DNA from: Vulcanimicrobiota bacterium
GTDB taxonomy: Bacteria; Vulcanimicrobiota; Vulcanimicrobiia; Vulcanimicrobiales; Vulcanimicrobiaceae
Reading direction: 5' to 3'
Length of the DNA: 64,000 nt
Assembly: GCA_003168375.1 (NCBI GenBank)
Contig: PMSI01000001.1
Coordinates: forward strand, 806,001 to 870,000
Each line of letters starts with the position of its first letter. Within the stretch, counting starts at the first letter, position 1. A model generated the notes under the pieces. That model searched no databases and was not told the origin of the DNA. It was given only the letters and a program-made list of their open reading frames with translations. Shown piece after piece: positions 42,701 to 51,434 of the stretch. A program made the translations under genes and the position numbers.

Positions 42701-45010
42701 GTGCCAGAATCCGTCTCGCTCGAGATCGGTGGCCGGGAGCTCGTCATTGAGACGGGCGAGCTTGCAAAGCAAGCAAACGGCAGCGCTCTCGTCCGCTACG
42801 GCGAGCAAATCGTCGTTCTGTGCGCCGCGACGGCGTCAGAGAAACCTCGCGAGGGGATCGACTTCTTCCCCCTCACCTGCGACTACGAAGAGAAGATGTA
42901 CGCGGCCGGCAAGATCCCGGGCGGCTACATCAAGCGTGAAGGCCGCCCGACCGAACACGGCGTGCTCAGCGCGCGGCAGATCGATCGTCCGCTGCGCCCG
43001 CTGTTCCCCGACGGCTTCCGCAACGACATCCAGATCATCGCGACGGTCCTCTCGACCGATCCCGGTTTGGACAGCGACGTGATCGCGGTCTGCGCGGCCG
43101 GCGCCGCGCTCGCGGTCAGCGATATCCCGTTCCACAAGAACGTCGCCGCCGTCCGCGTCGGCCGCGACGAGAACGGCGGCTACATCACCAACCCGACGCT
43201 CGAACAGTACGAGACCGGCGGGATGGAGATCGTCGTCGCCGGCACCTCCGACGCCGTGATGATGGTCGAAGGCGGCGCCAAGGAGATCTCCGAGGAAGTC
43301 TTCCTCGAAGCGGTCGCCTTTGCGCACGTAGAGATCAAGAAGATCGTCAAGGCGATCGATCAGCTCGCGAAAAAAGTCGGGAAGGCGAAGCGCGAGTACC
43401 CGCTGCTCAAGACCGACGCGGCGCTCGATGCGTGGGTGCGCAAGAACTTCCAGAAGGAAGTCGCCAAGGCGATGCGCGTCGTCGACAAGCTCGAGCGCAA
43501 TGCGGCGTTCGACAAGCTCTCGCGCGAAAACGCACTCGCGAAACTCGGCAAAAAGGGCGATGCCACCGTCCAAAGCCTGATCGAAGATCCGAAGAACAAA
43601 GAGTTCGAGAAGATCATCAAGGCGATGGAAGAGGACGAGCTGCGCACGATGGTCGTGGACGAAAAGATCCGTCCCGACGGCCGTAAACCCGACGAGATCC
43701 GCGCGATCTGGTCGAAGGTGCACTATGTGCCGCGCGTCCACGGTTCCGGTGTGTTCACCCGCGGACAGACGCAGGTGTTCACCGCAGCGACGCTCGGTTC
43801 GATCAGCGACGAGCAGCGTTTGGACGGGATCCTCGCGATCCCCAACAAGCGCTACATGCACTACTACAACTTCCCGCCGTACTCGGTCGGGGAGACGCGT
43901 CCGATGCGCGCGCCGGGCCGGCGCGAGATCGGGCACGGCCAGCTCGCCGAACGCGCGCTGGTTCCGGTGCTGCCGCCCGAAGACGAGTTCCCCTACACGC
44001 TGCGCGTGATCAGCGAAGTGCTCGAGTCGAACGGGTCGTCGTCGATGGCCTCGGTCTGCGGCTCGACGCTCGCGCTGCTCGACGCCGGCGTTCCGATCAA
44101 GGGACACGTCGCGGGCGTCGCGATGGGCCTCGTCCTCAAGGGCAAGGACTACGCGATCCTCACCGACATCCAGGGGCTCGAGGACGCTCTCGGCGAGATG
44201 GACTTCAAGGTCGCGGGGACGACCGAAGGGATCACCGCGATCCAGATGGACATCAAGGTCGCGGGGATCACGATCGAGATCATGCGCGAAGCGCTCAAGG
44301 AAGCGAAGAAGTCGCGCCTGTTCATCATCGAGAAGCTCAAAGAGACGATCACCGAACCGCGCAAGGAGCTCTCTGAGTTCGCACCGCGGATGATCGTGCT
44401 GCAGATCAGCCCCGATCTCATCAAGAACGTGATCGGACCCGGCGGCAAGGTGATCAACAAGATCGTCGCCGACTGCGGCGTGAAGATCGACATCGAGAAC
44501 GACGGCCGCGTCTTCATCGCCGGAGCCAACGCAGCCGGCGCCGAGAAGGCGAAGCAGATGGTCGAAGCGCTCACCAAGGAAGTGAAACCGGGCGAGACCT
44601 ATCTCGGAACGGTCACGCGCTTGATGAACTTCGGCGCGTTCGTCGCGATCTTGCCGGGCAAGGAAGGCCTGGTTCACATCTCGCAGCTCGCGCCGCAGCG
44701 CGTCGAGCGGGTCGAGGACGTGGTGAAGCCGGGCGACCAGATCATGGTCAAGGTCATGGAGATCGACTCACAAGGCCGCATCAACCTCAGCCGTAAGGCG
44801 ATGCTCGGCGCGGATGCCGGCGGTGGAAGCGAGGCCGGGAACGACCGCAGCTCCGCCGAGCCGGAATACGCCGGGCGTGGCAACGGCGCACCCCCGCGCC
44901 GTGAATCGAGCGGTTCCGGCTCCGGACCCAGTGGTGGCGGCGGAGGCGGAGCCGACCGTCCGCGGCGACGGCGCCCGAGGCCCGGTCCGGGCGGCGGTTC
45001 GGCGGACTAG
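42701..45010 (+). CDS. pnp: Polyribonucleotide nucleotidyltransferase (PNPase)
   Basis: This 769-residue phosphorolytic 3'-5' exoribonuclease acts in RNA decay. It has two RNase PH cores (about 10-145 and 320-545; EGIDFFPLTCDYEEKMYAAG in the first, FPPYSVGETRPMRAPGRREIGHG in the second). A KH domain (IKNVIGPGGKVINKI) and an S1 domain (GTVTRLMNFGAFVAI to LVHISQL) follow. Residues from about 705 form a Gly/Ser/Arg-rich tail absent from Escherichia coli PNPase. The GTG start has AGGAG six bases upstream. Confidence 0.98.
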   Translation: MPESVSLEIGGRELVIETGELAKQANGSALVRYGEQIVVLCAATASEKPREGIDFFPLTCDYEEKMYAAGKIPGGYIKREGRPTEHGVLSARQIDRPLRPLFPDGFRNDIQIIATVLSTDPGLDSDVIAVCAAGAALAVSDIPFHKNVAAVRVGRDENGGYITNPTLEQYETGGMEIVVAGTSDAVMMVEGGAKEISEEVFLEAVAFAHVEIKKIVKAIDQLAKKVGKAKREYPLLKTDAALDAWVRKNFQKEVAKAMRVVDKLERNAAFDKLSRENALAKLGKKGDATVQSLIEDPKNKEFEKIIKAMEEDELRTMVVDEKIRPDGRKPDEIRAIWSKVHYVPRVHGSGVFTRGQTQVFTAATLGSISDEQRLDGILAIPNKRYMHYYNFPPYSVGETRPMRAPGRREIGHGQLAERALVPVLPPEDEFPYTLRVISEVLESNGSSSMASVCGSTLALLDAGVPIKGHVAGVAMGLVLKGKDYAILTDIQGLEDALGEMDFKVAGTTEGITAIQMDIKVAGITIEIMREALKEAKKSRLFIIEKLKETITEPRKELSEFAPRMIVLQISPDLIKNVIGPGGKVINKIVADCGVKIDIENDGRVFIAGANAAGAEKAKQMVEALTKEVKPGETYLGTVTRLMNFGAFVAILPGKEGLVHISQLAPQRVERVEDVVKPGDQIMVKVMEIDSQGRINLSRKAMLGADAGGGSEAGNDRSSAEPEYAGRGNGAPPRRESSGSGSGPSGGGGGGADRPRRRRPRPGPGGGSAD

Positions 45011-45034
45011 CCGATCCGGCAGGGAACATCCCGG

Positions 45035-45056
45035 GAGCCCGTCGCAAGACGGGCTC
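45035..45056 (+). terminator. Hairpin with GCAA tetraloop after pnp
   Basis: GAGCCCGTC and GACGGGCTC form a perfect 9-bp stem around GCAA. There is no T-run after it (TCGCC follows), and the next ATG is only five bases away. It may be a 3'-end stabiliser for pnp mRNA or a translational block on the thioredoxin-like gene rather than a true terminator. Confidence 0.5.
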
Positions 45057-45061
45057 TCGCC

Positions 45062-45616
45062 ATGTCAGGGCTCCGCGCGCTCGCGCTCGCCGTCCTCGCA
45101 TCCGCCGCGCTGACCGGCGCGGCGCGGCCTCCTGCGACCGTTTTCGATCTCTCCGATGCGATCGGCAAGCGCGGACCCGCCCTGACGCTGACGGCGATCG
45201 ACGGCAGCCCGCTAACGCTCGCGGCGCGCGGAAAGCCGACCTACGTCTTCCTGTTCGCCGGTTGGTGCGGCCCGTGTCAGGAGTCGCTGCCGTTCGTGCG
45301 CAGGGCGTTCGCCAAGTACGGCGATCGGGTGCGTTTCGTCGGCGTCGACGTACTGGAGGACGCTGACGCGGCGCGCGCGGCGGTCGCAAGCGCAGCGCTC
45401 CCGTTCGCGGTCGCGATCTACCCGATCGACGCGCTCGACGCCGCCATCGCGCCTGCCGCACAGCTGCGCGCCGGGAACAAGTACCGGATCCCGGCCGACT
45501 ATCTGCTCGACGCCGACGGCGTCGTGCGCTACGCCTGGCACGGCCTCTCGCTCAACGGCGGCGGCGATCCGGTCGACGTGCTGCCGGGCTATCTCGCGAA
45601 GCTCGGAATCGAATGA
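45062..45616 (+). CDS. Exported thioredoxin-like (TlpA/redoxin) protein
   Basis: This 184-residue protein has a signal peptide (1-20) and a thioredoxin fold with the active-site W68-C-G-P-C72, inside AGWCGPCQESLPFVRR. It should be a periplasmic thiol-disulfide reductase, of the kind used in cytochrome c maturation or oxidative stress. No Shine-Dalgarno is visible because a hairpin abuts the ATG. The acetyltransferase gene starts one base after its stop, so the two are coupled. Confidence 0.88.
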   Translation: MSGLRALALAVLASAALTGAARPPATVFDLSDAIGKRGPALTLTAIDGSPLTLAARGKPTYVFLFAGWCGPCQESLPFVRRAFAKYGDRVRFVGVDVLEDADAARAAVASAALPFAVAIYPIDALDAAIAPAAQLRAGNKYRIPADYLLDADGVVRYAWHGLSLNGGGDPVDVLPGYLAKLGIE

Positions 45617-45617
45617 G

Positions 45618-46130
45618 GTGACGCGCCCGTCGTGGACGATTCGTCCCGTGGGCGAACGCGACGTCGACGCGATCGTCGCGCTGCTCGCAGCGATCGCTCG
45701 CGAGGGAAACTACATCGCCACCGAGTGGCCGTTCGACGTCGGCGCACGGGCGCGCGCGCTGCGCGATGCGTTGCTGCTGCGGCGCAGCGTCGGCTGGATA
45801 GCGGTCGACGGGCGTGAGCTCGTCGGCGAGCTGAGCGTCATCGACGTCACGCAGGAAGAGCCCGAGATCGGGATGATCGTCGGCGCACCGCACCGCGGCC
45901 GCGGCATTGGACGGGCGCTGCTGGAACGGGCGTTCGCCTGGGCGCGTACGAACGGAAAGCCGGCTCTGACGCTGCGGGTATTCCCCGACAATGAGCGCGC
46001 GCGCGCGCTCTACTGCGGGACCGGGTTCGTCGACGTGTCGCTGCAGCCCGACGGGATCGTGCGGCGCGACGGTACGGGGCGCGACGTGTTGCTGATGCGC
46101 CGCCCGATCGACGAACCGGGCCGGACGTGA
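45618..46130 (+). CDS. GNAT family N-acetyltransferase
   Basis: This 170-residue protein is of the Gcn5-related acetyltransferase fold. IGMIVGAPHRGRGIGRALLE contains the R/Q-x-x-G-x-G/A acetyl-CoA pyrophosphate loop, and RVFPDNERARALYCGTGF is the C-terminal motif B. The GTG at 45618 has GAGG overlapping the preceding stop as a partial Shine-Dalgarno. The acceptor substrate is unknown. Its stop overlaps the GTG of the next gene. Confidence 0.9.
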   Translation: MTRPSWTIRPVGERDVDAIVALLAAIAREGNYIATEWPFDVGARARALRDALLLRRSVGWIAVDGRELVGELSVIDVTQEEPEIGMIVGAPHRGRGIGRALLERAFAWARTNGKPALTLRVFPDNERARALYCGTGFVDVSLQPDGIVRRDGTGRDVLLMRRPIDEPGRT

Positions 46131-46708
46131 TGCGCGTCGAGGTGATGTCCCGCGCGCCGCATGCGCGCAAGCACGGTTCGACGTTCGCCGAGACGTGGAC
46201 GAGCGCCGACGGAGCGACGATCGTCGCGGTCGGTGCGGTGCTCGCCGGCGGCGACCCGGTCGTCGTCAGCGACCTGCTGCGCACCGGCGCACGCGCGCTG
46301 GTGACGTCACGCAAGGCGCTCGGCGCCGCGCTCGGGGCGCTCGACGGCGTCGTCACCAAGCACGCGCGCGAGCACCGCGACGACGTGTTGGCCGCGGCCG
46401 TCGTGCTGATGGCGTTCGCGAAGGATGCTACCGACGTCGACTTCGCCGGTGCGGGACAGCTGCACGCGAGGCTGATCGACGGCACCGGAACACAGCGCCC
46501 GCTGCACGGCCGCGCCGGAGCGCTGGGGACGGGGATCGAGCCGCAGAACCTGGTCGAGCATTTTCACCTGCGCCGCGACGATCTCGTCGTCGTTGCGACG
46601 CTTCCGTTCGAGCACGCTTGGTGGGCGTCGGGCGATCGCACCCCCGACGCGCTGCTGCATCAGAGCGGCGCGCACGAAGCCTCGGCGGCGATCGTCGAGC
46701 TCTCATAG
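46127..46708 (+). CDS. Diverged SpoIIE/PP2C-like domain protein
   Basis: This 193-residue protein's C-terminal half recalls SpoIIE/RsbU-type phosphatase domains: DVDFAGAGQLHARLID, then GRAGALGTGIEPQNLVEHFHLRRDDLVVVATLPFE. These parallel the AGAGH, LG and GD-lll-TDG segments of the fold. The usual metal-binding aspartates of the last motif are not evident, so activity is doubtful. The GTG at 46127 overlaps the acetyltransferase stop. It is followed at once by the Pro/Thr-stalk protein. The assignment is by pattern only. Confidence 0.5.
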   Translation: MMRVEVMSRAPHARKHGSTFAETWTSADGATIVAVGAVLAGGDPVVVSDLLRTGARALVTSRKALGAALGALDGVVTKHAREHRDDVLAAAVVLMAFAKDATDVDFAGAGQLHARLIDGTGTQRPLHGRAGALGTGIEPQNLVEHFHLRRDDLVVVATLPFEHAWWASGDRTPDALLHQSGAHEASAAIVELS

Positions 46709-46712
46709 CGCG

Positions 46713-47783
46713 ATGGGCACCGGTCTCGTCAGCCGCTCGAACGCCCTTCGCTGTTGCGCCATCACCGCGGCGCTGTTGGCCCTGCCGGCCCGCACCGGCG
46801 CGCAGCCGGCTCCGCCGGGGACGACGATCACGCCCAGCCCGCTCACCGCAGCGTACCTCGCATGCGTCGCCGGCAGTGTCCGGCTTAGCCGGGACCCCGT
46901 CGGGTCGTGCCTGGCGAAGCTCGGCGTCGACGAGGCCCGGCGAACCGCAGTCGATCGGTGCTTCGGAACGGCGGACGCCCGCGCCGTGCTGGTGACGAGG
47001 TGTCTCAATGCCGTCTTCGGCGCCGCGGCGACGCCGGCGCCTCGGCCGACACGCACCCCAAGCCCGGTTCCCACACCGACACGGGTGCCGACTGCAACGC
47101 CGGTGGCGACCGCCACCCCCACGCCGGTGCCGACAGCAACGGCGGTGCCGACTGCAACGCCGGTGCCGACCGCCACCCCCACGCCGGTGCCGACCGCCAC
47201 GCCGGTGCCGGCCGCGACCCCGACGCCGGTGCCGACGGCGACGCCGGTGCCGACCGCCACGCCGACACCGGTGCCGACCGCCACGCCCGTCCCGGTGCCG
47301 AACCCGCTCGCGCCGTGGCCGGCCGCGGCGATCGTCGCCGGACTCGCAGGGCTGGGCGCAATCGTTTTCGTCCAGCTGCGGCGTATGAGGAGACCGAAGA
47401 TGCGTTCGCTCGCAATCGTCACGCCGCTCGAGGCCAGCATCGCCGTTGCCGGTCGGCCGGTCACGTTCGCTGCGGTCACGCAGCCGCCGGAACTCGCCGC
47501 GAACGTCCGCTGGTCGGTGGAAACGCAGCCCGGCGCCCCGGACGCGCACGGGATCGGCCCGTCGTTCACCTACACGTTCGCCGAGACTGGCGTCGAACAG
47601 GTCGTCGCGCGCCTCGACGGCGCGGGGCTGGCCTGCGACGTCGTGGTCTATCTCTTCAAGACGCCGACCGGCGGATCGACGCTGGCGGATCTCCTGCGCA
47701 GCGAGCCGCCGAAGATCTCCCGCAGCGTGGAGAGTTTGCGGCGCTACGGCGCCTCGGCTGTCGAACCGGGGCGCGCATCATGA
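46713..47783 (+). CDS. Membrane protein with Cys-rich N-domain, Pro/Thr stalk and C-terminal Ig/PKD-like domain
   Basis: This 356-residue protein is not recognised as a family. In order it has a signal peptide (1-31), a small domain with four Cys (C51, C66, C83, C97), a Pro/Thr/Val-rich stalk (107-198) of repeated PTATPTPVP units, a membrane helix (201-222) followed by a basic stop-transfer RRMRRPK, and a beta-rich Ig/PKD-like domain (240-325). The stalk would project the Cys-domain outside the inner membrane, leaving the Ig-like domain in the cytoplasm. It is coupled to the next gene by ATGA. Confidence 0.65.
   Translation: MGTGLVSRSNALRCCAITAALLALPARTGAQPAPPGTTITPSPLTAAYLACVAGSVRLSRDPVGSCLAKLGVDEARRTAVDRCFGTADARAVLVTRCLNAVFGAAATPAPRPTRTPSPVPTPTRVPTATPVATATPTPVPTATAVPTATPVPTATPTPVPTATPVPAATPTPVPTATPVPTATPTPVPTATPVPVPNPLAPWPAAAIVAGLAGLGAIVFVQLRRMRRPKMRSLAIVTPLEASIAVAGRPVTFAAVTQPPELAANVRWSVETQPGAPDAHGIGPSFTYTFAETGVEQVVARLDGAGLACDVVVYLFKTPTGGSTLADLLRSEPPKISRSVESLRRYGASAVEPGRAS
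47031..47306 (+). repeat. Tandem repeats encoding the Pro/Thr stalk
   Basis: Roughly 18-base units close to ACGCCGGTGCCGACCGCC recur about fifteen times in frame, with 12- and 24-base variants. They encode PTATPVP-type peptide. There are no unique spacers, so this is not a CRISPR array; it is a variable-length coding repeat. Confidence 0.8.
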
Positions 47784-48292
47784 ACCCGCCCGGCGGCGAG
47801 CAGCTCGCGGCGTCGATCCGGAACGCGACCGCGAACGCGGCGACGTCCGCCATCGGAGGCTTCACCGCGGCGGCGGCCCTCGCGCTCGGCGACGTCGCAA
47901 TGTCGGTCGTCCGCGACGGCGCGACGGCCGGCGCCGGCACGGTCGCCGACTCGCTGGTCACCGCCTACGGCACCGACCTGGTCGGACGCATCGTCACCGA
48001 CGTCGACGCGAACGGCCTCCGCATCGGCGACGTGCAAGTGTGGACGCAGCTCGCGAAGTTCGCCTCCGGCGACCCGCAGGTGACCTCACCGGTCGGCAGC
48101 GTCTCCGCCACCCACAAGTTCCCGTTCGCGATCGGCAGCAGCGGCGCGCTGAAAGCGAGCGGTATGCTGACGCTGCACGCGACCTGCGCACTCGACGCCG
48201 CGAAGAACGAGCTGAAGCCGAGCGCGTGGGGGACGATCGAGCTGCTGCTGTCGTGGTCGACCGAGCCGAAGAAAACCGCTGCCGGGCCCTAG
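47780..48292 (+). CDS. Unknown protein coupled to the stalk protein
   Basis: This 170-residue protein's ATG overlaps the preceding stop (ATGA), good evidence for translation. The N-terminal 70 residues are Ala/Gly-rich and amphipathic (TSAIGGFTAAAALALGDVA), with no clear cleavable signal. The C-terminal half is beta-rich, with HKFPFAIGSSGALKASGMLT. I know no family for it. Coupling suggests it works with the Pro/Thr-stalk membrane protein. Confidence 0.6.
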   Translation: MNPPGGEQLAASIRNATANAATSAIGGFTAAAALALGDVAMSVVRDGATAGAGTVADSLVTAYGTDLVGRIVTDVDANGLRIGDVQVWTQLAKFASGDPQVTSPVGSVSATHKFPFAIGSSGALKASGMLTLHATCALDAAKNELKPSAWGTIELLLSWSTEPKKTAAGP

Positions 48293-48295
48293 CCG

Positions 48296-49492
48296 TCACC
48301 GCGGAGGAGTGAGCTCGGGGATGACGCGTTCGCCGATGAACCGGTACAGCGCCCTCACCGCGGGAGGAGCGCCCCTCGGGTCACAGGCGGCGTCGATTGC
48401 AGCACGGTTGCGCCTGGTTCCGTCGGGAGCAACGTGCGTGATCTGCACGAGGAGCTCGCACCCGTTCGGTCCATAGCCGGCGGGAACCGAAACGTCGTCA
48501 GGAACGTCCGAAATGAGCCGGCCAAGTGCCCTAACGGTCGCGCCTCCGACCGTCGGGCGCACGGGATCGCTGCCCTTGCGTGCGACCAGCGAACGACCGC
48601 CGCTATCGATGTCGACCGACACGACGGCGTCGTTGTCCGCGCGCGTCGCCTTCAGAATCCACCGTGTCTCGCGCGGCACGAGGTACTCCGGCGAGGTGTA
48701 ACCACAGCAGGCCGGCGCACCGCAATCGTTCATGGTGCGTTCGAAGATCTGCGCCGTCTCGCGTGATGTCGCGAAGAACACGTCGGCAGTCGGCGTCAGC
48801 AGTGCGTGAAGCTTCGCCAAGACGGGCGGGTCGACGGCGCCGAGGTCGCGGACCGGACAGTCGGCCACCGCGTAGAGGGCCGTGCTGGTACGCCGGCGCG
48901 AAAGAATTGTGCCGTCGGCGGCGATCGAGACGCTGCGCGTCCGGTCTCCGGTGACGAGTGACATCGCGTCGTGCGCGGAAACCGGGATCGCGTCGGCGTT
49001 CGGCAGCGCATCGGTTTGGGCATCGGGAAGCAGGCTCTTTACGTGCGCGCGCAACGCCACGATCAACGCACGAAGATCGGCCGGTACGCCGAGCAATCCG
49101 CACGTCCAGGTCACTGCGATCGATCCTGGATCGCGATCTCGCGCGCGCGAAAGCTGGAGCGAGGCCACGTGTTCGTGGCAGATGCTGTAGCCTCGGTAAC
49201 TGCTCGACCACGTTGACGTACGCGCGTCCGCGACGAGCCGTGCGATCGTCTGAAGCTCGGCCGGCGCGAGCGTCCCGGAGCGTTCGCTGCGCGGAAAGCG
49301 GATCGACGACGCAACCAGATCGTACTGCCCGCTCGCGTCGACGTCGAACGTCGTCCCGCCGTAGAGGCCGGTCCCGAAACCGTAGTGCAGCGACCACGCC
49401 GGCGCGGGCGGCGTCCCCGGCGCCGGGTCCACGGGCGCCGGCGCCGCGAAAACGAGCGCCGCAGCGAGGAGCACGCGCCCGAGCACGGTCAA
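48296..49492 (-). CDS. Exported protein with three internal repeats, function unknown
   Basis: This 398-residue protein has a signal peptide (1-17) and then three similar segments beginning near residues 45, 175 and 285. Each has a beta-hairpin with a DxxG turn (FDVDASGQYDL, VSIAADGTILS, VSVDIDSGGRS), followed by a Leu/Ala-rich helix ending in Asp. Each helix is preceded by a loop with PxEL- or PPVL-type residues. Eight Cys residues suggest disulfides and a periplasmic site. No catalytic motif is seen. The GTG start overlaps the stop of the YciI-like gene by 4 bases. Confidence 0.65.
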   Translation of the reverse strand: MTVLGRVLLAAALVFAAPAPVDPAPGTPPAPAWSLHYGFGTGLYGGTTFDVDASGQYDLVASSIRFPRSERSGTLAPAELQTIARLVADARTSTWSSSYRGYSICHEHVASLQLSRARDRDPGSIAVTWTCGLLGVPADLRALIVALRAHVKSLLPDAQTDALPNADAIPVSAHDAMSLVTGDRTRSVSIAADGTILSRRRTSTALYAVADCPVRDLGAVDPPVLAKLHALLTPTADVFFATSRETAQIFERTMNDCGAPACCGYTSPEYLVPRETRWILKATRADNDAVVSVDIDSGGRSLVARKGSDPVRPTVGGATVRALGRLISDVPDDVSVPAGYGPNGCELLVQITHVAPDGTRRNRAAIDAACDPRGAPPAVRALYRFIGERVIPELTPPR

Positions 49493-49785
49493 CCTCGAGG
49501 CAAGAACCCGCGGTACGGGTTCACCGGGATCAGCGCGTCGAGCAGCAGCATCCGTTTCTGTTTGAGCGGCAGCGTGTCCAGGGCTGCCAGCGCTTCATCG
49601 GCCGAGGCTGCTTCGAGAATCATCGCCGCGCCCGGGTGGTCGCCGCGGCTCCAGATCTGCCGCGTTACGCCGTCCGCGTAGAGTTGGCGTGCCCGCTCGG
49701 CCTCGGCCTCCATGAGCTCCGGGGTGAACTGGGGCTCGGGAAATTCGTCGTAGTTGCGACGCAGGAGCGCGATGAACTGTGCCAT
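49489..49785 (-). CDS. YciI/muconolactone-isomerase-like small protein
   Basis: This 98-residue soluble protein has the dimeric alpha-beta barrel look of YCII or muconolactone isomerase-like proteins. It opens with MAQFIALLRRNYDEFP, has a charged helix in the middle, then the AAMILEAASADEALAALDTLPL helix, and ends in a beta-strand with VNPYRGFLPRG. A specific reaction cannot be assigned. It is divergent from the UbiD gene across 83 bases and is coupled to the exported repeat protein downstream. Confidence 0.6.
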   Translation of the reverse strand: MAQFIALLRRNYDEFPEPQFTPELMEAEAERARQLYADGVTRQIWSRGDHPGAAMILEAASADEALAALDTLPLKQKRMLLLDALIPVNPYRGFLPRG

Positions 49786-49868
49786 GGAGTCAAAGGTTCG
49801 TTCGTAGGAGTTCGACTCACCCGTTATCCGACAAAGACCGTCCTTGAACTCCGTCTAACAACCGACGG

Positions 49869-51434
49869 ATGGCCTATGAATCGCTGGGAGCGTTCGTGCG
49901 CGCCTTGCGCGACGCCGGTGAGCTGGCGACGATCGAGGCCGCCGTCGACCCGCGCCTCGAGATCGCCGAGATCACCGATCGCGTCGTGAAGGCGGGCGGC
50001 CCGGCGCTGCTGTTCCGGAACGTGCGCGGCTCGCGCTTCCCCGTGCTGACCAACCAGTTCGGCACCCAAAAGCGCACGGCGATGGCGTTCGGCGCCTCCT
50101 CGCTCGGTGAGGTCGAGGAGCGGCTGCGGCGCACGATCGACCTCGCGCTGCCGCCGACGCTCGGCGGGAAGCTCGGCCGGCTCGCCTCGCTGGCCGCCGC
50201 CGGCGCTTCGGCGATCCCGCGGCGGGTGACGAATGCGCCCTCGCAAGAGGTGGTCATCGACCCGCCCGACTTGCGGGCGCTCCCCGTCCTCACCACGTGG
50301 CCGCTGGACGGCGGTCCGTTCATCACGCTGCCGCTGGTCTTCACCTGCGATCCCGTGACGCGCCGCCCGAACGTCGGGATGTATCGCATCCAGATCTACG
50401 ACGAGCGCACCGCCGGGATGCACTGGCAGCGCCACAAGCAAGGGCGTGCGCACGCGGACAAATGGGGCCCCCGCATCCCGGTCGCCGTCGCTGTCGGCGG
50501 CGACCCCGCGCTGACCTATGCCGCCACCGCGCCGCTTCCGCCGATCGTCGACGAGCTCGCGTTCGCCGGGTTCCTGCGCGGCGCGCCGGTGCGGACCGTC
50601 AAGGCCAAGACGGTCGACCTCGACGTCCCGGCTGACGCCGACTTCGTGATCGAGGGCTGGGTCGACAACGAGGATCTGCGCGTCGAGGGACCGTTCGGCG
50701 ACCACACCGGCGTCTATTCCGCCGCCGATCTGTACCCGACGCTGCACGTCAGCGCGATCACGCACCGCCGCGACGCGATCTGGGGCGCGACGGTGGTCGG
50801 GAAGCCGCCGATGGAAGACGCGTGGCTCGGCAAAGCGACCGAACGGATTTTCTTGCCGCTGCTGCAAGCCGTCGTCCCAGAGATCGTCGACTACAATCTG
50901 CCGGTGGAAGGCGGATTTCACAACCTCGTGATCGTCGCGGTCAAGAAATCGTATCCGGGCCAGGCGAAAAAGGTCATGAACGCGCTGTGGGGCCTGGGAC
51001 ACATGATGATGCTCACGCGTTGTATCCTCGTGGTCGATCACGACGTCGACGTTCACGACGTGCGCGGCGTCGTGTGGTACGCGCTCAACAACATCGATCC
51101 GTCGCGCGACCTGGTGATCATGCCGGGCCCGGTCGACGATCTCGACCACTCCGGCTCGTACGAGCTCGCACTGGGCCACAAGCTCGGCATCGACGCGACC
51201 CGCAAGGGCGCCGACGAGGGCTACCGCCGTGACTGGCCGCCGGAGATCCGGATGGACGCGGCGACACGCGAGCGCGTCACCGCCCGCTGGGCCGAGTACG
51301 GCCTCGGCGACCTCGCCAAGGCCGGCGTCGCCGACGAGTGGTCGGGCCAAGGTCCGGCCCGGCTCGCGCGGCTGCTCGCCTCGGCCTCCGCCTCGCCGGA
51401 CGACGTCGGCCCGCGCTCGGATCGCGTCAAGTGA
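49869..51434 (+). CDS. UbiD family decarboxylase
   Basis: This 521-residue protein is a prenylated-FMN-dependent decarboxylase of the UbiD family. Family blocks include FRNVRGSRFPVLTNQFGT, NVGMYRIQIYDERTAGMHWQRHKQG (metal and phosphate site), the EGWVDNEDLRVEGPFGDHTG active-site segment with the conserved Glu, and VEGGFHNLVIVAVKK. The prenyltransferase gene overlaps its stop (GTGA), which together points to decarboxylation of a prenylated aromatic acid in quinone, probably menaquinone, synthesis. No clear Shine-Dalgarno precedes the ATG. Confidence 0.93.
   Translation: MAYESLGAFVRALRDAGELATIEAAVDPRLEIAEITDRVVKAGGPALLFRNVRGSRFPVLTNQFGTQKRTAMAFGASSLGEVEERLRRTIDLALPPTLGGKLGRLASLAAAGASAIPRRVTNAPSQEVVIDPPDLRALPVLTTWPLDGGPFITLPLVFTCDPVTRRPNVGMYRIQIYDERTAGMHWQRHKQGRAHADKWGPRIPVAVAVGGDPALTYAATAPLPPIVDELAFAGFLRGAPVRTVKAKTVDLDVPADADFVIEGWVDNEDLRVEGPFGDHTGVYSAADLYPTLHVSAITHRRDAIWGATVVGKPPMEDAWLGKATERIFLPLLQAVVPEIVDYNLPVEGGFHNLVIVAVKKSYPGQAKKVMNALWGLGHMMMLTRCILVVDHDVDVHDVRGVVWYALNNIDPSRDLVIMPGPVDDLDHSGSYELALGHKLGIDATRKGADEGYRRDWPPEIRMDAATRERVTARWAEYGLGDLAKAGVADEWSGQGPARLARLLASASASPDDVGPRSDRVK

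Noticed and set aside
47031-47306. Possible CRISPR-like array
   Set aside because: Units are contiguous, in frame and lack unique spacers; they encode a Pro/Thr stalk.
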